Positions 32,945-41,459 of a stretch of DNA of 49,460 nucleotides are shown piece after piece. This stretch comes from Streptomyces sp. NRRL F-5727 (GTDB lineage Bacteria > Actinomycetota > Actinomycetes > Streptomycetales > Streptomycetaceae), in contig NZ_JOGX01000048.1 of NCBI RefSeq assembly GCF_000719555.1, positions 1-49,460 of the forward strand. The letters are read 5' to 3'. The notes under the pieces are model-generated. The model was not told the origin of the DNA and did no database searches. It saw nothing but the letters and a program-made list of their open reading frames with translations. A program made the translations under genes and the position numbers. Within the stretch, counting starts at the first letter, position 1, and each line of letters begins with the position of its first letter.

Positions 32945-35932
32945 ATGACGGTGCCGGGGCGCAGGAGCAGTACGTTCACACGGCTGCTGCGGCACGGGTT
33001 CACCGATCCGTCCGGGGCCGAGCGGCTGCTCGACCTGCCCGAGCTCGCCGCGCTCCGCGGCGACCCGGTCCTCCTCGACGCGCTGGGCGCCACCGCCGAC
33101 CCCGACCTCGCCCTGCGCGGCCTGGTGCGGCTGGTCGAGGCCCAGCCCGAGACCGAGCGGTCCACGCTCACCACCACCCTGCTCTCCGCCAAGCCGTTCC
33201 GGGACCGGCTGCTCGGCGTCCTCGGCGCCTCCGAGGCGCTCGCCGACCACCTCGCCCGGCACCCGGGGGACTGGGAGACCCTGGTCACCTACGAGGCGGC
33301 CGACCTGCACCCCGGGGTCACCGAGTTCGAGCGCGGCCTCGCCGAGGCGACCGACCCGGTGTCGCTCCGGGTCGCCTACCGCCGCTGCCTCCTCGGGATA
33401 GCGGCCCGGGACGTCTGCGGCACCACCGACGTCGCCCAGACCGCCGCCGAGCTGGCCGACCTGGCCACCGCCACCCTGCGGGCCGCCCTCGCCATCGCCC
33501 GGGCGGCCGAACCCGCCGACGCCGCCCAGTGCCGGCTCGCCGTGATCGCCATGGGCAAGTGCGGCGGCCACGAGCTCAACTACGTCTCCGACGTGGACGT
33601 GATCTTCGTCGGGGAGCCGGTGGAGGGCGCCGACGAGGCCAAGGCGCTCCAGGCCGCCACCCGGCTCGCCTCCCACCTCATGCGGATCTGCTCCGAGACC
33701 ACCGTCGAGGGCACCATCTGGCCCGTCGACGCCAACCTGCGCCCCGAGGGCCGCAACGGCCCGCTCGTCCGCACCCTCTCCTCGCACCTCGCCTACTACC
33801 AGCGCTGGGCGAAGACCTGGGAGTTCCAGGCGCTCCTCAAGGCGCGGCCGGTGGCCGGCGACCCCGAGCTGGGCAGCGCCTACGTCGACGCCGTCTCCCC
33901 GATGGTCTGGCAGGCCGCCGAGCGCGAGAACTTCGTCACCGACGTGCAGGCCATGCGCCGCCGGGTCGTCGACAACATCCCCGTCGCCCAGGTCGACCGC
34001 GAGCTGAAGCTCGGCCCCGGCGGCCTGCGGGACGTCGAGTTCGCCGTCCAGCTCCTCCAGCTGGTGCACGGCCGCAGCGACGCCACCCTGCACAGCGGCT
34101 CCACCCTGGACGCGCTCGCCGCCCTCGCCGCCGGCGGCTACGTCGGCCGCGCCGACGCGGCCCAGCTCGACGAGGCGTACCGCTTCCTGCGCGCGATGGA
34201 GCACCGCATCCAGCTGTACCGGCTGCGCCGCACCCACCTCGTCCCCGAGGGCGACGAGGACCTGCGCCGCCTCGGCCGCTCGCTCGGCCTGCGCACCGAC
34301 CCCGTCGCCGAGCTGAACAAGGAGTGGCGGCGACACGCCTCCGTCGTCCGCCGGCTGCACGAGAAGATCTTCTACCGGCCGCTGCTCGACGCCGTCGCCC
34401 AGCTCGCCCCCGGCGAGATCCGGCTCAGCCCCAAGGCGGCCGGCCAGCGCCTCGAAGCCCTCGGGTACGCCGACCCCGCCGCCGCCCTGCGCCACCTGGA
34501 GGCGCTGGCCTCCGGCGTCAGCCGCAAGGCCGCCATCCAGCGGACCCTGCTCCCGGTGCTGCTCGGCTGGTTCGCCGACTCCGCCGACCCGGACGCCGGC
34601 CTCCTCGGCTTCCGGAAGGTCTCCGACGCCCTCGGCAAGACCCCCTGGTACCTGCGGCTGCTGCGCGACGAGGGCGCGGCCGCCGAGAACCTCGCCCGGG
34701 TCCTCTCGGCCGGCCGGCTCGCCCCCGACCTGCTGCTCCGCGCCCCCGAGGCGGTCGCCATACTCGGCGACCCCGAGGGGCTGAAGCCGCGCGGCCGGGA
34801 CCACCTGGAGCAGGAGGTCCTCGCCGCCGTGGGCCGCGCGGACGACGCCGAGCAGGGCGTCGCCGCCGCCCGCGGGGTGCGCCGCCGCGAGCTGTTCCGC
34901 ACCGCCGCCGCCGACCTCATCGACGCGTACGGCACCGAGGACAGCCCCCGCACCTCCGACCCGGGCGCCCTCGTCGACCGGGTCGGCCAGGCCGTCACCG
35001 ACCTCAACGCCGCCACCCTCGCCGGCGCCCTGCGGGCCGCCGTCCGCGCCGAGTGGGGCGACGAGCTCCCCACCCGCTTCGCGGTCATCGGCATGGGCCG
35101 CTTCGGCGGCCACGAACTCGGCTACGGCTCCGACGCCGACGTCCTCTTCGTGCACGAGCCGCGCCCCGGTGTCGACGACCAGGAGGCCGCCAAGGCCGCC
35201 AACCGGGTCGTCACCGAGATGCGCCGGCTCCTCCAGCTCCCCACCACCGACCCGCCGCTGCTGATCGACGCGGACCTGCGCCCCGAGGGCAGGAGCGGCC
35301 CCATGGTCCGCACCCTCGCCTCCTATCAGGCGTACTACCGCCGCTGGTCGCTCGTCTGGGAGTCACAGGCCCTGCTCCGCGCCGCCCCCATGGCCGGCGA
35401 CCCCGAGCTGGGGCAGCGGTTCATCGAGCTGGTCGACCCGCTCCGCTACCCCGCCGAGGGACTCGGCGAGGACGCGGTCCGCGAGATCCGCCGCCTCAAG
35501 GCCCGCATGGAGTCCGAGCGGCTGCCGCGCGGCGCCGACCCCACCCTCCACGCCAAGCTCGGCCGCGGCGGCCTCAGCGACGTCGAATGGACCGTCCAGC
35601 TGCTCCAGATGCGGCACGGCTGGGCCGAACCGGGCCTGCGCACCACCCCCACCCGGGCCGCGCTCTCCGCCGCCCACGCCGCCGGCCTGATCGCGACGGA
35701 GGAGGCGCAGACCCTCGACGAGGCATGGGTCCTGGCCACCCGGGTGCGCAACGCGGTCATGCTCGTCCGCGGCCGCCCGGGCGACACCTTCCCCTCCGAG
35801 CCGCGCGAACTGGCCGCCGTCGGCCGCTACTTGGGCTACGGCCCGGGCCATGTCGGCGAGATGGTCGACGACTACCGCCGGATCACCCGGCGGGCCCGCG
35901 CGGTCGTCGACGAACTCTTCTACGGCGCCTGA
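32945..35932 (+). CDS. glnE: Glutamine synthetase adenylyltransferase/deadenylase
   Basis: The 995-residue product is the bifunctional enzyme that adds and removes AMP on glutamine synthetase. It has two nucleotidyltransferase domains, each with the GxGGxELxYxSDxD block: MGKCGGHELNYVSDVDVIF near residue 203 (deadenylase half) and MGRFGGHELGYGSDADVLF near residue 716 (adenylylating half). The RPEGR(N/S)GP motif follows in each half, and GRGGLSDVEWTVQLLQ is typical of the C-terminal part. ATG 32945 is the start, following gagcggcgg. The partner glnA (type I) is not in this window. Confidence 0.95.
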   Translation: MTVPGRRSSTFTRLLRHGFTDPSGAERLLDLPELAALRGDPVLLDALGATADPDLALRGLVRLVEAQPETERSTLTTTLLSAKPFRDRLLGVLGASEALADHLARHPGDWETLVTYEAADLHPGVTEFERGLAEATDPVSLRVAYRRCLLGIAARDVCGTTDVAQTAAELADLATATLRAALAIARAAEPADAAQCRLAVIAMGKCGGHELNYVSDVDVIFVGEPVEGADEAKALQAATRLASHLMRICSETTVEGTIWPVDANLRPEGRNGPLVRTLSSHLAYYQRWAKTWEFQALLKARPVAGDPELGSAYVDAVSPMVWQAAERENFVTDVQAMRRRVVDNIPVAQVDRELKLGPGGLRDVEFAVQLLQLVHGRSDATLHSGSTLDALAALAAGGYVGRADAAQLDEAYRFLRAMEHRIQLYRLRRTHLVPEGDEDLRRLGRSLGLRTDPVAELNKEWRRHASVVRRLHEKIFYRPLLDAVAQLAPGEIRLSPKAAGQRLEALGYADPAAALRHLEALASGVSRKAAIQRTLLPVLLGWFADSADPDAGLLGFRKVSDALGKTPWYLRLLRDEGAAAENLARVLSAGRLAPDLLLRAPEAVAILGDPEGLKPRGRDHLEQEVLAAVGRADDAEQGVAAARGVRRRELFRTAAADLIDAYGTEDSPRTSDPGALVDRVGQAVTDLNAATLAGALRAAVRAEWGDELPTRFAVIGMGRFGGHELGYGSDADVLFVHEPRPGVDDQEAAKAANRVVTEMRRLLQLPTTDPPLLIDADLRPEGRSGPMVRTLASYQAYYRRWSLVWESQALLRAAPMAGDPELGQRFIELVDPLRYPAEGLGEDAVREIRRLKARMESERLPRGADPTLHAKLGRGGLSDVEWTVQLLQMRHGWAEPGLRTTPTRAALSAAHAAGLIATEEAQTLDEAWVLATRVRNAVMLVRGRPGDTFPSEPRELAAVGRYLGYGPGHVGEMVDDYRRITRRARAVVDELFYGA

Positions 35933-35993
35933 CAGTTGGGCCGGTCCGGCGGCCGGGGCTGCCGGCTCCCGGCCGGCCCGATACGATCGCGGC

Positions 35994-36935
35994 ATGGCCC
36001 TGCTCATGAGTGACGTGGACCGGTTCGAGAAGGCGCGGCCCCGCCTGGAGGCCATCGCCTACCGGCTGCTCGGCTCCTCGGCCGAGGCCGAGGACGCCGT
36101 CCAGGAGACCTACCTCCGCTGGCAGGCCGCCGACACCGGGCGCATCGAGGTGCCCGAGGCGTGGCTGACGAAGGTCCTCACCAACTACTGCCTCAACCAG
36201 CTCACCTCGGCCCGCGCCCGCCGCGAGACCTATGTGGGCCAGTGGCTGCCCGAACCGCTGCTCGCCGGCGACCCCATGCTCGGCCCCGCCGACACCGCCG
36301 AACAGCGCGAGTCCGTCTCGTACGCCGTCCTCGTCCTCCTGGAGCGCCTGGCGCCGGCCGAGCGCGCGGTGTACGTGCTGCGCGAGGCGTTCGGCTATCC
36401 GCACCGGGAGATCGCCGAGATCCTCGACATCAGCGAGGCGGCCAGCCAGCAGATCCTCCACCGCGCCAAGAAGCACGTCGCCGCGGGCCGGGCCCGCACC
36501 GAGATCGACGGGGCCGCCGCCCGCAGGATCGTCGAGGAGTTCCTGGCCGCCGCCACCAGCGGCCGTACCGAACCCCTCATCCAGCTGCTCACCCAGGATG
36601 CCGTCGCCGCCGGCGACGGCGGTGGCAAGGTCCCCGCCCGGGCGAGCGCCTTCGAGGGCGCGAAGGCGGTCGCGACCTTCCTGCGCGGCCTGTTCAAGCC
36701 GGCCCCGGCCAAGCGGGCCCTGGTCGGCGGCGTCCCGGACCTCTACGCCGGCACCGCCAACGGCGAGCCCGCGATCATCGTGGTCGTGGAGGGCCGGGTC
36801 GTCGGGATCTCCTGCCTGGAGGTCACCCCGGACGGCATCGTCGCCGTCCGCAGCCAGGTGAACCCGGACAAGCTGCACCGGGCCACCGAGCGCTGGGCCG
36901 CCGAGGAGCGCGGGACCCCGCTGTACAGCCTCTGA
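35994..36935 (+). CDS. ECF41-type sigma factor with fused C-terminal SnoaL-like domain (SigJ-like)
   Basis: The 313-residue product has sigma region 2 (residues ~8-75: YRLLGSSAEAEDAVQETYLRW) and region 4 (~110-165: REIAEILDISEAASQQILHRAKK), then a ~140-residue C-terminal domain. The three motifs that define ECF41 are all present: WLPEPL in the linker, DGGGK, and NPDKL near the end. In this family the C-terminal domain controls activity in place of an anti-sigma factor. ECF41 genes usually sit beside an oxidoreductase or carboxymuconolactone decarboxylase gene, and here an FAD/NAD oxidoreductase follows. ATG 35994 is used; a second ATG 36006 is possible. Confidence 0.92.
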   Translation: MALLMSDVDRFEKARPRLEAIAYRLLGSSAEAEDAVQETYLRWQAADTGRIEVPEAWLTKVLTNYCLNQLTSARARRETYVGQWLPEPLLAGDPMLGPADTAEQRESVSYAVLVLLERLAPAERAVYVLREAFGYPHREIAEILDISEAASQQILHRAKKHVAAGRARTEIDGAAARRIVEEFLAAATSGRTEPLIQLLTQDAVAAGDGGGKVPARASAFEGAKAVATFLRGLFKPAPAKRALVGGVPDLYAGTANGEPAIIVVVEGRVVGISCLEVTPDGIVAVRSQVNPDKLHRATERWAAEERGTPLYSL

Positions 36936-36951
36936 CACTCCTCTCGGGGGG

Positions 36952-36967
36952 TGTGACGCAGGTCACA
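36952..36967. promoter_or_regulatory. Palindrome TGTGA-N6-TCACA before the oxidoreductase gene
   Basis: TGTGACGCAGGTCACA is a perfect 6-bp-arm palindrome (tgtgac/gtcaca) 98 bases upstream of the oxidoreductase start. It fits the Crp half-sites TGTGA/TCACA exactly, and its outer parts also match the Rex operator of Streptomyces, though the inner AA/TT of Rex sites is missing. Confidence 0.5.
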
Positions 36968-37064
36968 TCAGGATCCTGTCAGGGAACGCGGGGCCGTCCG
37001 GTTCAAGGTGCGAAGCCACGCCGGAGAGAAACGGCGCGGACCCCGCGCAGACAGGAGCACGGTC

Positions 37065-38261
37065 ATGCAGCACCGCATCGTCGTCCTCGGAGCCGGCTAC
37101 ACCGGAGCCGTCGCCGCCGGCCGCCTCGCCAGGCGGCTGCACCGCGACGACGTGAGCATCACCCTCGTCAACCCCGAGCCCGACTTCGTCGAGCGCGTCC
37201 GCCTGCACCAGCTCGCGGCCGGCCAGGACCTCACCCCCCGCCCCTTCGGCGAGCTGTTCGCCGGCACCGGCGTCGAGCTGCGGCTCGCCCGGGTCGCCGC
37301 CGTCGACGCCGACCGCAAGGCGGTCACCCTGGACACCGGCGCGGGACACGAGGAGCTCGCGTACGACTCCCTGGTCTACGCCCTCGGCAGCGGCTGGAAC
37401 CACGGGGACGTCCCCGGTGTCGCCGACCACGCCCACGAGCTGGCGAGCCGCCCCGGCGCCCTCCGGCTCCGCGCCCGGCTGGCCGAGCTGGCGGCGGGCG
37501 GGACCGTGGTGGTGGTCGGCGGCGGGCTGACCGGCCTGGAGGCCGTGACCGAGATCGCCGAGAGCCGCCCCGACCTCGACGTGGCCCTGGTCGCGCGGGG
37601 CGCCCTCGGCGACTGGCTCTCCGAGAAGGGCCGCGCCCACCTGCGGAAGGTCACGGCCGGGCTGGGCATCACCGTCCACGAGCACCAGGCGGTCGCCGAG
37701 GTGGCCGCCGACCGGCTGACCACCGCCGACGGCACGGTCGTCCCGGCCGACGTCACCGTCTGGACCACCGGCTTCGCCGTCCACCCCCTCGCCGAGGGCA
37801 CCGGCCTGGAGCTGGCCGCCGACGGCCGGATCGTCGTCGACGCCACCATGCGCTCGGTCTCCCACCCCGACGTCTACGCGATCGGCGACGCGGCGACGGC
37901 CGTCGGCCCGGGCGGCAAGCCGCTCCGGATGTCCTGCGCCTCCGGCGTCCCCATGGCCTGGCAGGCCGCCGACGCCCTCGCCGCCCGGCTCGCCGGCGTC
38001 ACGGTGCCCGAGGTCTCCATCCGCTACTTCCAGCAGTGCGTCTCGCTGGGCCGCGGGGAGGGCCTGATCCAGTTCGTCACCGCGGACGACGGGACCAAGG
38101 AGAAGGCCCTCACCGGCCGCCTCGCCGCCCGCTACAAGGAGATCATCTGCAAGGGCGCCGCCTGGGGCGTCGCCCACCCGACCCTCGGCCTGCCCACCCG
38201 CCGCCGGCGTGTGGTCCGGCAGGAGACCGCGGCCCCGGTCCGCGAAGAGGCCGTCGCCTGA
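37065..38261 (+). CDS. FAD/NAD(P)-dependent oxidoreductase (NDH-2-like)
   Basis: The 398-residue product has an N-terminal FAD-binding Rossmann motif IVVLGAGYTGAVAAGRLA, a second dinucleotide motif VVVVGGGLTGLEAVTEIAE near residue 148, WTTGF and the FAD-closing SHPDVYAIGDAA (~265). This is the pyridine-nucleotide disulfide reductase class II fold without active Cys pair; it resembles type II NADH dehydrogenases. No membrane helix is seen at the C-terminus. ATG 37065 has acaggagcac as ribosome site. As neighbour of an ECF41 sigma gene it is a likely target of that sigma factor. Confidence 0.88.
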   Translation: MQHRIVVLGAGYTGAVAAGRLARRLHRDDVSITLVNPEPDFVERVRLHQLAAGQDLTPRPFGELFAGTGVELRLARVAAVDADRKAVTLDTGAGHEELAYDSLVYALGSGWNHGDVPGVADHAHELASRPGALRLRARLAELAAGGTVVVVGGGLTGLEAVTEIAESRPDLDVALVARGALGDWLSEKGRAHLRKVTAGLGITVHEHQAVAEVAADRLTTADGTVVPADVTVWTTGFAVHPLAEGTGLELAADGRIVVDATMRSVSHPDVYAIGDAATAVGPGGKPLRMSCASGVPMAWQAADALAARLAGVTVPEVSIRYFQQCVSLGRGEGLIQFVTADDGTKEKALTGRLAARYKEIICKGAAWGVAHPTLGLPTRRRRVVRQETAAPVREEAVA

Positions 38262-38329
38262 ACGGATCGGCGGAAGCCGTCCCTCCATGAATCACGGGCC
38301 CGTAGGGTCGGGCCCGGACGACGATGTCC

Positions 38330-38352
38330 GGACGGATGGACGGATGGACGGA
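38330..38352 (+). repeat. 8-bp tandem repeat upstream of the reductase gene
   Basis: ggacggat occurs twice, then ggacgga, directly before the ribosome site of the following gene. Confidence 0.75.
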
Positions 38353-38361
38353 GTGCAGGGG

Positions 38362-39021
38362 ATGAGGATCGCAGTACTGGGCACGGGCGAGGTCGGCCGG
38401 AGACTCGCCACCGCCTTCGCCGGGCTCGGCCACCAGGTCGGGCTCGGCTCCCGCACGGCCGACAACGCCGAGGCCGTGAAGTGGGCCGAGGAGCATCCCG
38501 GCGCGGCCCACGGCACCTTCGCCGACGTCACCGAGGACGCCGAGGTGGTCGTCAACGCCACCGGCGGACTCGTCTCGCTCGCCGCCCTGACGGCGGCCGG
38601 CGCCGACGGGCTGCGCGGCAAGGTGGTGGTCGACGTCTCCAACCCGCTCGACTTCTCCGAGGGCTTCCCGCCGAAGGTCGTGACCTTCGACGGCCTCAGC
38701 CTCGCCGAGCGGATCCAGGCCGAGTTCCCCGGGGCCCGTGTCGTGAAGACGCTCAACACCATGACCAACACGGTGATGGTCGAGCCCGGCCGGGTCCCCG
38801 GCGACCACGTGGTCTTCGTCGGCGGCGACGACGAGGCCGCCAAGGCCGTCGTCACCGGACTGCTGGGCGGGCTCGGCTGGCCGGCCGCCCGGATCGTCGA
38901 CCTCGGCGACCTGACCAGCGCCCGCGCCACCGAGCAGCTGATGCCGCTCTGGCTGCGCCTCTACGGTGCGCTGGGCACCGGCGACTTCAACTTCGCCGTC
39001 TGCGTCAGCGGCCGGAGCTGA
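38362..39021 (+). CDS. NADP-binding reductase of F420-oxidoreductase fold
   Basis: The 219-residue product starts MRIAVLGTGEVGRRLATAFA, with Rossmann motif GTGEVG and the VGLGSRTADNAEA strand-2 block that favours NADP. VVVDVSNPLDFSEGFPP matches the NPL block of the Fno/NpdG superfamily. It lacks the GTGDQG of true F420H2:NADP oxidoreductase, so an NADP-dependent oxidoreductase without F420 is equally likely. ATG 38362 follows gcaggggat. Its end overlaps the convergent PAP2 gene by 17 bases. Confidence 0.8.
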   Translation: MRIAVLGTGEVGRRLATAFAGLGHQVGLGSRTADNAEAVKWAEEHPGAAHGTFADVTEDAEVVVNATGGLVSLAALTAAGADGLRGKVVVDVSNPLDFSEGFPPKVVTFDGLSLAERIQAEFPGARVVKTLNTMTNTVMVEPGRVPGDHVVFVGGDDEAAKAVVTGLLGGLGWPAARIVDLGDLTSARATEQLMPLWLRLYGALGTGDFNFAVCVSGRS

Positions 39022-39937
39022 CCCGCTCCTCGCGGTCGGCCGTCCCGGGCGCGTCCGTCGCCTTCCCGGGCGCGTCCGTCCCCTTCGCGGGGGCGGACGC
39101 CGCCGGTTCGGCCACCGTCAGCGGCTCGACCTGCTTCGACAGGCGGTGCGGCCAGGTGCCGTACCAGCAGTAGGCGACGAGGAAGCCGAAGCCGAGGCAG
39201 ATCATGCCGCCCACGGCGTCCAGCCAGAAGTGGTTGGCGGTCGCGACGATCACGACCAGGGTGGCCGCCGGGTAGAGCAGCCCGAGGATCCTGGCCCACG
39301 GCGCCCTGGCCAGGAAGAAGATGGTCAGCCCGCACCAGAGCGACCAGCCGATGTGCATCGACGGCATCGCCGCGTACTGGTTCGACATGTGCTTGAGGTC
39401 GCCCGAGGCCATCGAGCCCCAGGTGTGGTGCACCAGCACGGTGTCGATGAAGTCCTTGCTCTCCATCAGCCGGGGCGGCGCGAGCGGGTACAGGTAGTAG
39501 CCGACCAGGGCCACGGCGGTGGTGGCGAAGAGGACCGTGCGGAACGCGGCGTAACGGCCCGGCTGCCATCGGTACAGCCACACGAGCACACCGATGGTGA
39601 CGATGAAGTGCAGCGTCGCGTAGTAGTAGTTCATCGTCACGATGAGCCATGTCACCGAGTTCACGGCGTGGTTGACCGCGTGCTCGAAGGCGAGGCCGAG
39701 GGACTCCTCGGTCCGCCAGATCCAGTCCGCGTTCCGCAGCGCCTCGGCCTTCTGCTCCGGCACCGCGTTGCGGATCAGCGAGTACACCCAGTAGCTGACG
39801 GCGATCAGCAGCAGTTCGAACCAGATGCGGGGCCGCCGGGGGCTGCGCGCACGCAGCCACGCCCACCGGCCGTCGGCCACGATGGGTGACGACGGGGTCG
39901 TCCGGTCGTCCAAACTCTTCACGGTCGTTTCACCCAT
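39005..39937 (-). CDS. PAP2 family membrane phosphatase/phosphotransferase
   Basis: The 310-residue product has about six membrane segments and the late motifs of the PAP2 superfamily, PSMHIGWS (~178) and ANHFWLDAVGG (~222), plus YPLAPPRLM (~141) before them. It belongs with the inositolphosphotransferase (Aur1/Ipt1-like) branch rather than the classic PgpB type. It may transfer or remove a phosphate-linked head group on a lipid; this is inferred. ATG 39937 (MGETTVKSL) is chosen over an upstream start at 39961, which would run into the spacer. The C-terminal tail has repeated DAPGKATDAPG-like units. Confidence 0.85.
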   Translation of the reverse strand: MGETTVKSLDDRTTPSSPIVADGRWAWLRARSPRRPRIWFELLLIAVSYWVYSLIRNAVPEQKAEALRNADWIWRTEESLGLAFEHAVNHAVNSVTWLIVTMNYYYATLHFIVTIGVLVWLYRWQPGRYAAFRTVLFATTAVALVGYYLYPLAPPRLMESKDFIDTVLVHHTWGSMASGDLKHMSNQYAAMPSMHIGWSLWCGLTIFFLARAPWARILGLLYPAATLVVIVATANHFWLDAVGGMICLGFGFLVAYCWYGTWPHRLSKQVEPLTVAEPAASAPAKGTDAPGKATDAPGTADREERVSSGR

Positions 39938-39965
39938 AGGCAGAGAGTTTGCCAGATCCACGCCC

Positions 39966-39990
39966 CCCGACCGATCATCCCTCGGTCGGG
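39966..39990 (-). terminator. Terminator after malR
   Basis: cccgaccg (39966-39973) and cggtcggg (39983-39990) form a perfect 8-bp stem with a 9-base loop, 45 bases beyond the malR stop. Confidence 0.55.
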
Positions 39991-40034
39991 TGTACGGCGC
40001 ACCCTCTCCGTCTGAAGGACGAGATACCCGGGTA

Positions 40035-41057
40035 CTACGGAGCGGACGGCGCCGAGGCCGTGGAGCCGCGGACCACCAGCTCCGGCATGAAGACGAACTC
40101 CGAGTGCGGGGCCGGGGTGCCGCCGACCTCCTCCAGGAGGGCGCGGACCGCCGCCTGCCCCATCGCCTGCACGGGCTGCCGGATGGTGGTGAGCGGCGGA
40201 TCGGTGAAGGCTATGAGGGGCGAGTCGTCGAAGCCGACGACGGAGACGTCCCTGGGCACGTCGAGGCCCTGCTGCCGGGCCGCCCGGATCGCGCCGAGCG
40301 CCATCATGTCCGAGGCGCAGACGATCGCCGTGCAGCCCCGGGAGATCAGGGCGGACGCCGCCGCCTGGCCGCCCTCCAGGGTGTAGAGGGAGTGCTGGAT
40401 CAGCTCCTCGGACTCCTCCGGGGTGAGACCGAGGCGGTCCCGCATCCCCTTCTGGAAGCCCTCGATCTTGCGGAGCACCGGCACGAACCGCTTCGGTCCG
40501 ACGGCCAGCCCGATCCGGGTGTGGCCGAGGGCGGCGAGGTGGGTGACCGCCAGCTGCATCGCGGCCCGGTCGTCGGGGGAGACGAAGGGCGCCTGCACCT
40601 TGGGGGAGAAGCCGTTGATGAGGACGTAGGGGACGCCCTTGCCGCGCAGCTGGTCGTAGCGGGAGGTGTCCGCCGTGGTGTCGGCGTGCAGACCGGAGAC
40701 GAAGATGATGCCGGAGACCCCGCGCTCCACCAGCATGTCGGTGAGCTCGTCCTCGGTGGACCCGCCGGGGGTCTGGGTGGCGAGCACCGGGGTGTAGCCC
40801 TGGCGGGTCAGGGCCTGCCCGATGACCTGCGCGAGCGCCGGGAAGATGGGGTTGTCCAGTTCGGGGGTGATCAGCCCGACCAGGCCGGCGCTGCGCTGGC
40901 GCAGCCGTACCGGTCGCTCGTAGCCGAGCACGTCGAGGGCGGCAAGGACGGATTCACGGGTGGCCGTGGCCACACCGGGCTTGCCGTTGAGCACGCGGCT
41001 GACTGTGGCTTCACTGACCCCCGCCTGGGCTGCGATGTCGGCGAGCCGCGCGGTCAT
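40035..41057 (-). CDS. malR: LacI family maltose regulon repressor
   Basis: The 340-residue product has the LacI helix-turn-helix and hinge at the N-terminus (RLADIAAQAGVSEATVSRVL, residues 4-23) and a periplasmic-binding-like ligand domain ending VGFDDSPLIAFTDPPLTT. It is read away from malE, as MalR (Reg1) is in Streptomyces, and represses the maltodextrin genes; maltose-type sugars relieve it. CTTGC/GCAAG half-sites lie 60-95 bases upstream of its own start and before malE, suggesting it controls both. A highly similar regulator gene closes the operon on the other side. Confidence 0.92.
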   Translation of the reverse strand: MTARLADIAAQAGVSEATVSRVLNGKPGVATATRESVLAALDVLGYERPVRLRQRSAGLVGLITPELDNPIFPALAQVIGQALTRQGYTPVLATQTPGGSTEDELTDMLVERGVSGIIFVSGLHADTTADTSRYDQLRGKGVPYVLINGFSPKVQAPFVSPDDRAAMQLAVTHLAALGHTRIGLAVGPKRFVPVLRKIEGFQKGMRDRLGLTPEESEELIQHSLYTLEGGQAAASALISRGCTAIVCASDMMALGAIRAARQQGLDVPRDVSVVGFDDSPLIAFTDPPLTTIRQPVQAMGQAAVRALLEEVGGTPAPHSEFVFMPELVVRGSTASAPSAP

Positions 41058-41118
41058 GACAGTGGACTGTACCGGTCACAGCGCGTATTGCCCACCGGTC
41101 CGGCGGTGGCCACCGGAT

Positions 41119-41151
41119 GCAAGGCCGCTCGCAAGGTCTTGCAGTTCTTGC
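41119..41151. promoter_or_regulatory. Cluster of MalR-type half-sites before malR
   Basis: GCAAG at 41119-41123 and 41131-41135 and CTTGC at 41138-41142 and 41147-41151. The middle pair makes the palindrome gcaaggtcttgc minus one base pair at centre. The same half-site occurs before malE and the amylase gene. Confidence 0.65.
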
Positions 41152-41176
41152 GGTGCGATACGCGGGGTGGTTGAGG

Positions 41177-41193
41177 CGGAACAGACCGTTCCG
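41177..41193. promoter_or_regulatory. Inverted repeat in the malR-malE gap
   Basis: cggaac (41177-41182) and gttccg (41188-41193) form perfect arms around agacc. It has no CTTGC and may be a site for another regulator. The whole 402-base gap otherwise holds only operators and promoter DNA. Confidence 0.4.
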
Positions 41194-41316
41194 ATCCTGG
41201 CGGAAGGTTCCCTCACGCGGCAGATATCGGACGAAGGGGCGGAAGGAGCCCCTCCGGGCCGCTGTCAAGCGGCCCGACGGCAACCTTCGGGACACGTGGA
41301 TGTAACGATCCCCGTT

Positions 41317-41339
41317 CCTTGCAGAAATTTCACGCAAGG
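41317..41339 (+). promoter_or_regulatory. MalR-type operator before malE
   Basis: ccttgc (41317-41322) and gcaagg (41334-41339) are perfect inverted arms with an 11-base spacer, about 120 bases upstream of malE. Confidence 0.65.
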
Positions 41340-41459
41340 TCTTTCGGCTCGTTTTCATCCCTGTTACGTTCCTGGCAACCCGGAGCGCCGCGAGGGAGCG
41401 GTCGCAATGAGGAAGGTTCCAGCCCCTCGTCTCCCCGGGATCATGTTGAAGGAGTTCAC

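Noticed and set aside
30514..36009. 1831-codon open frame on the plus strand through the PIG-L and glnE region
   Set aside because: Antisense to PIG-L and out of phase with glnE; Arg/Pro-rich with no domains.
36968..37000. Search for an ECF41 promoter (TGTCACA with CGTC) before the oxidoreductase gene
   Set aside because: tgtcagg and cgtc are present but only 11 bases apart; the distance from gtcaca is 27.
5666..39021. npdG and the reductase gene at 38362 as recent duplicates
   Set aside because: They share only the general Rossmann and NPL blocks; the GTGDQG motif and most other residues differ.
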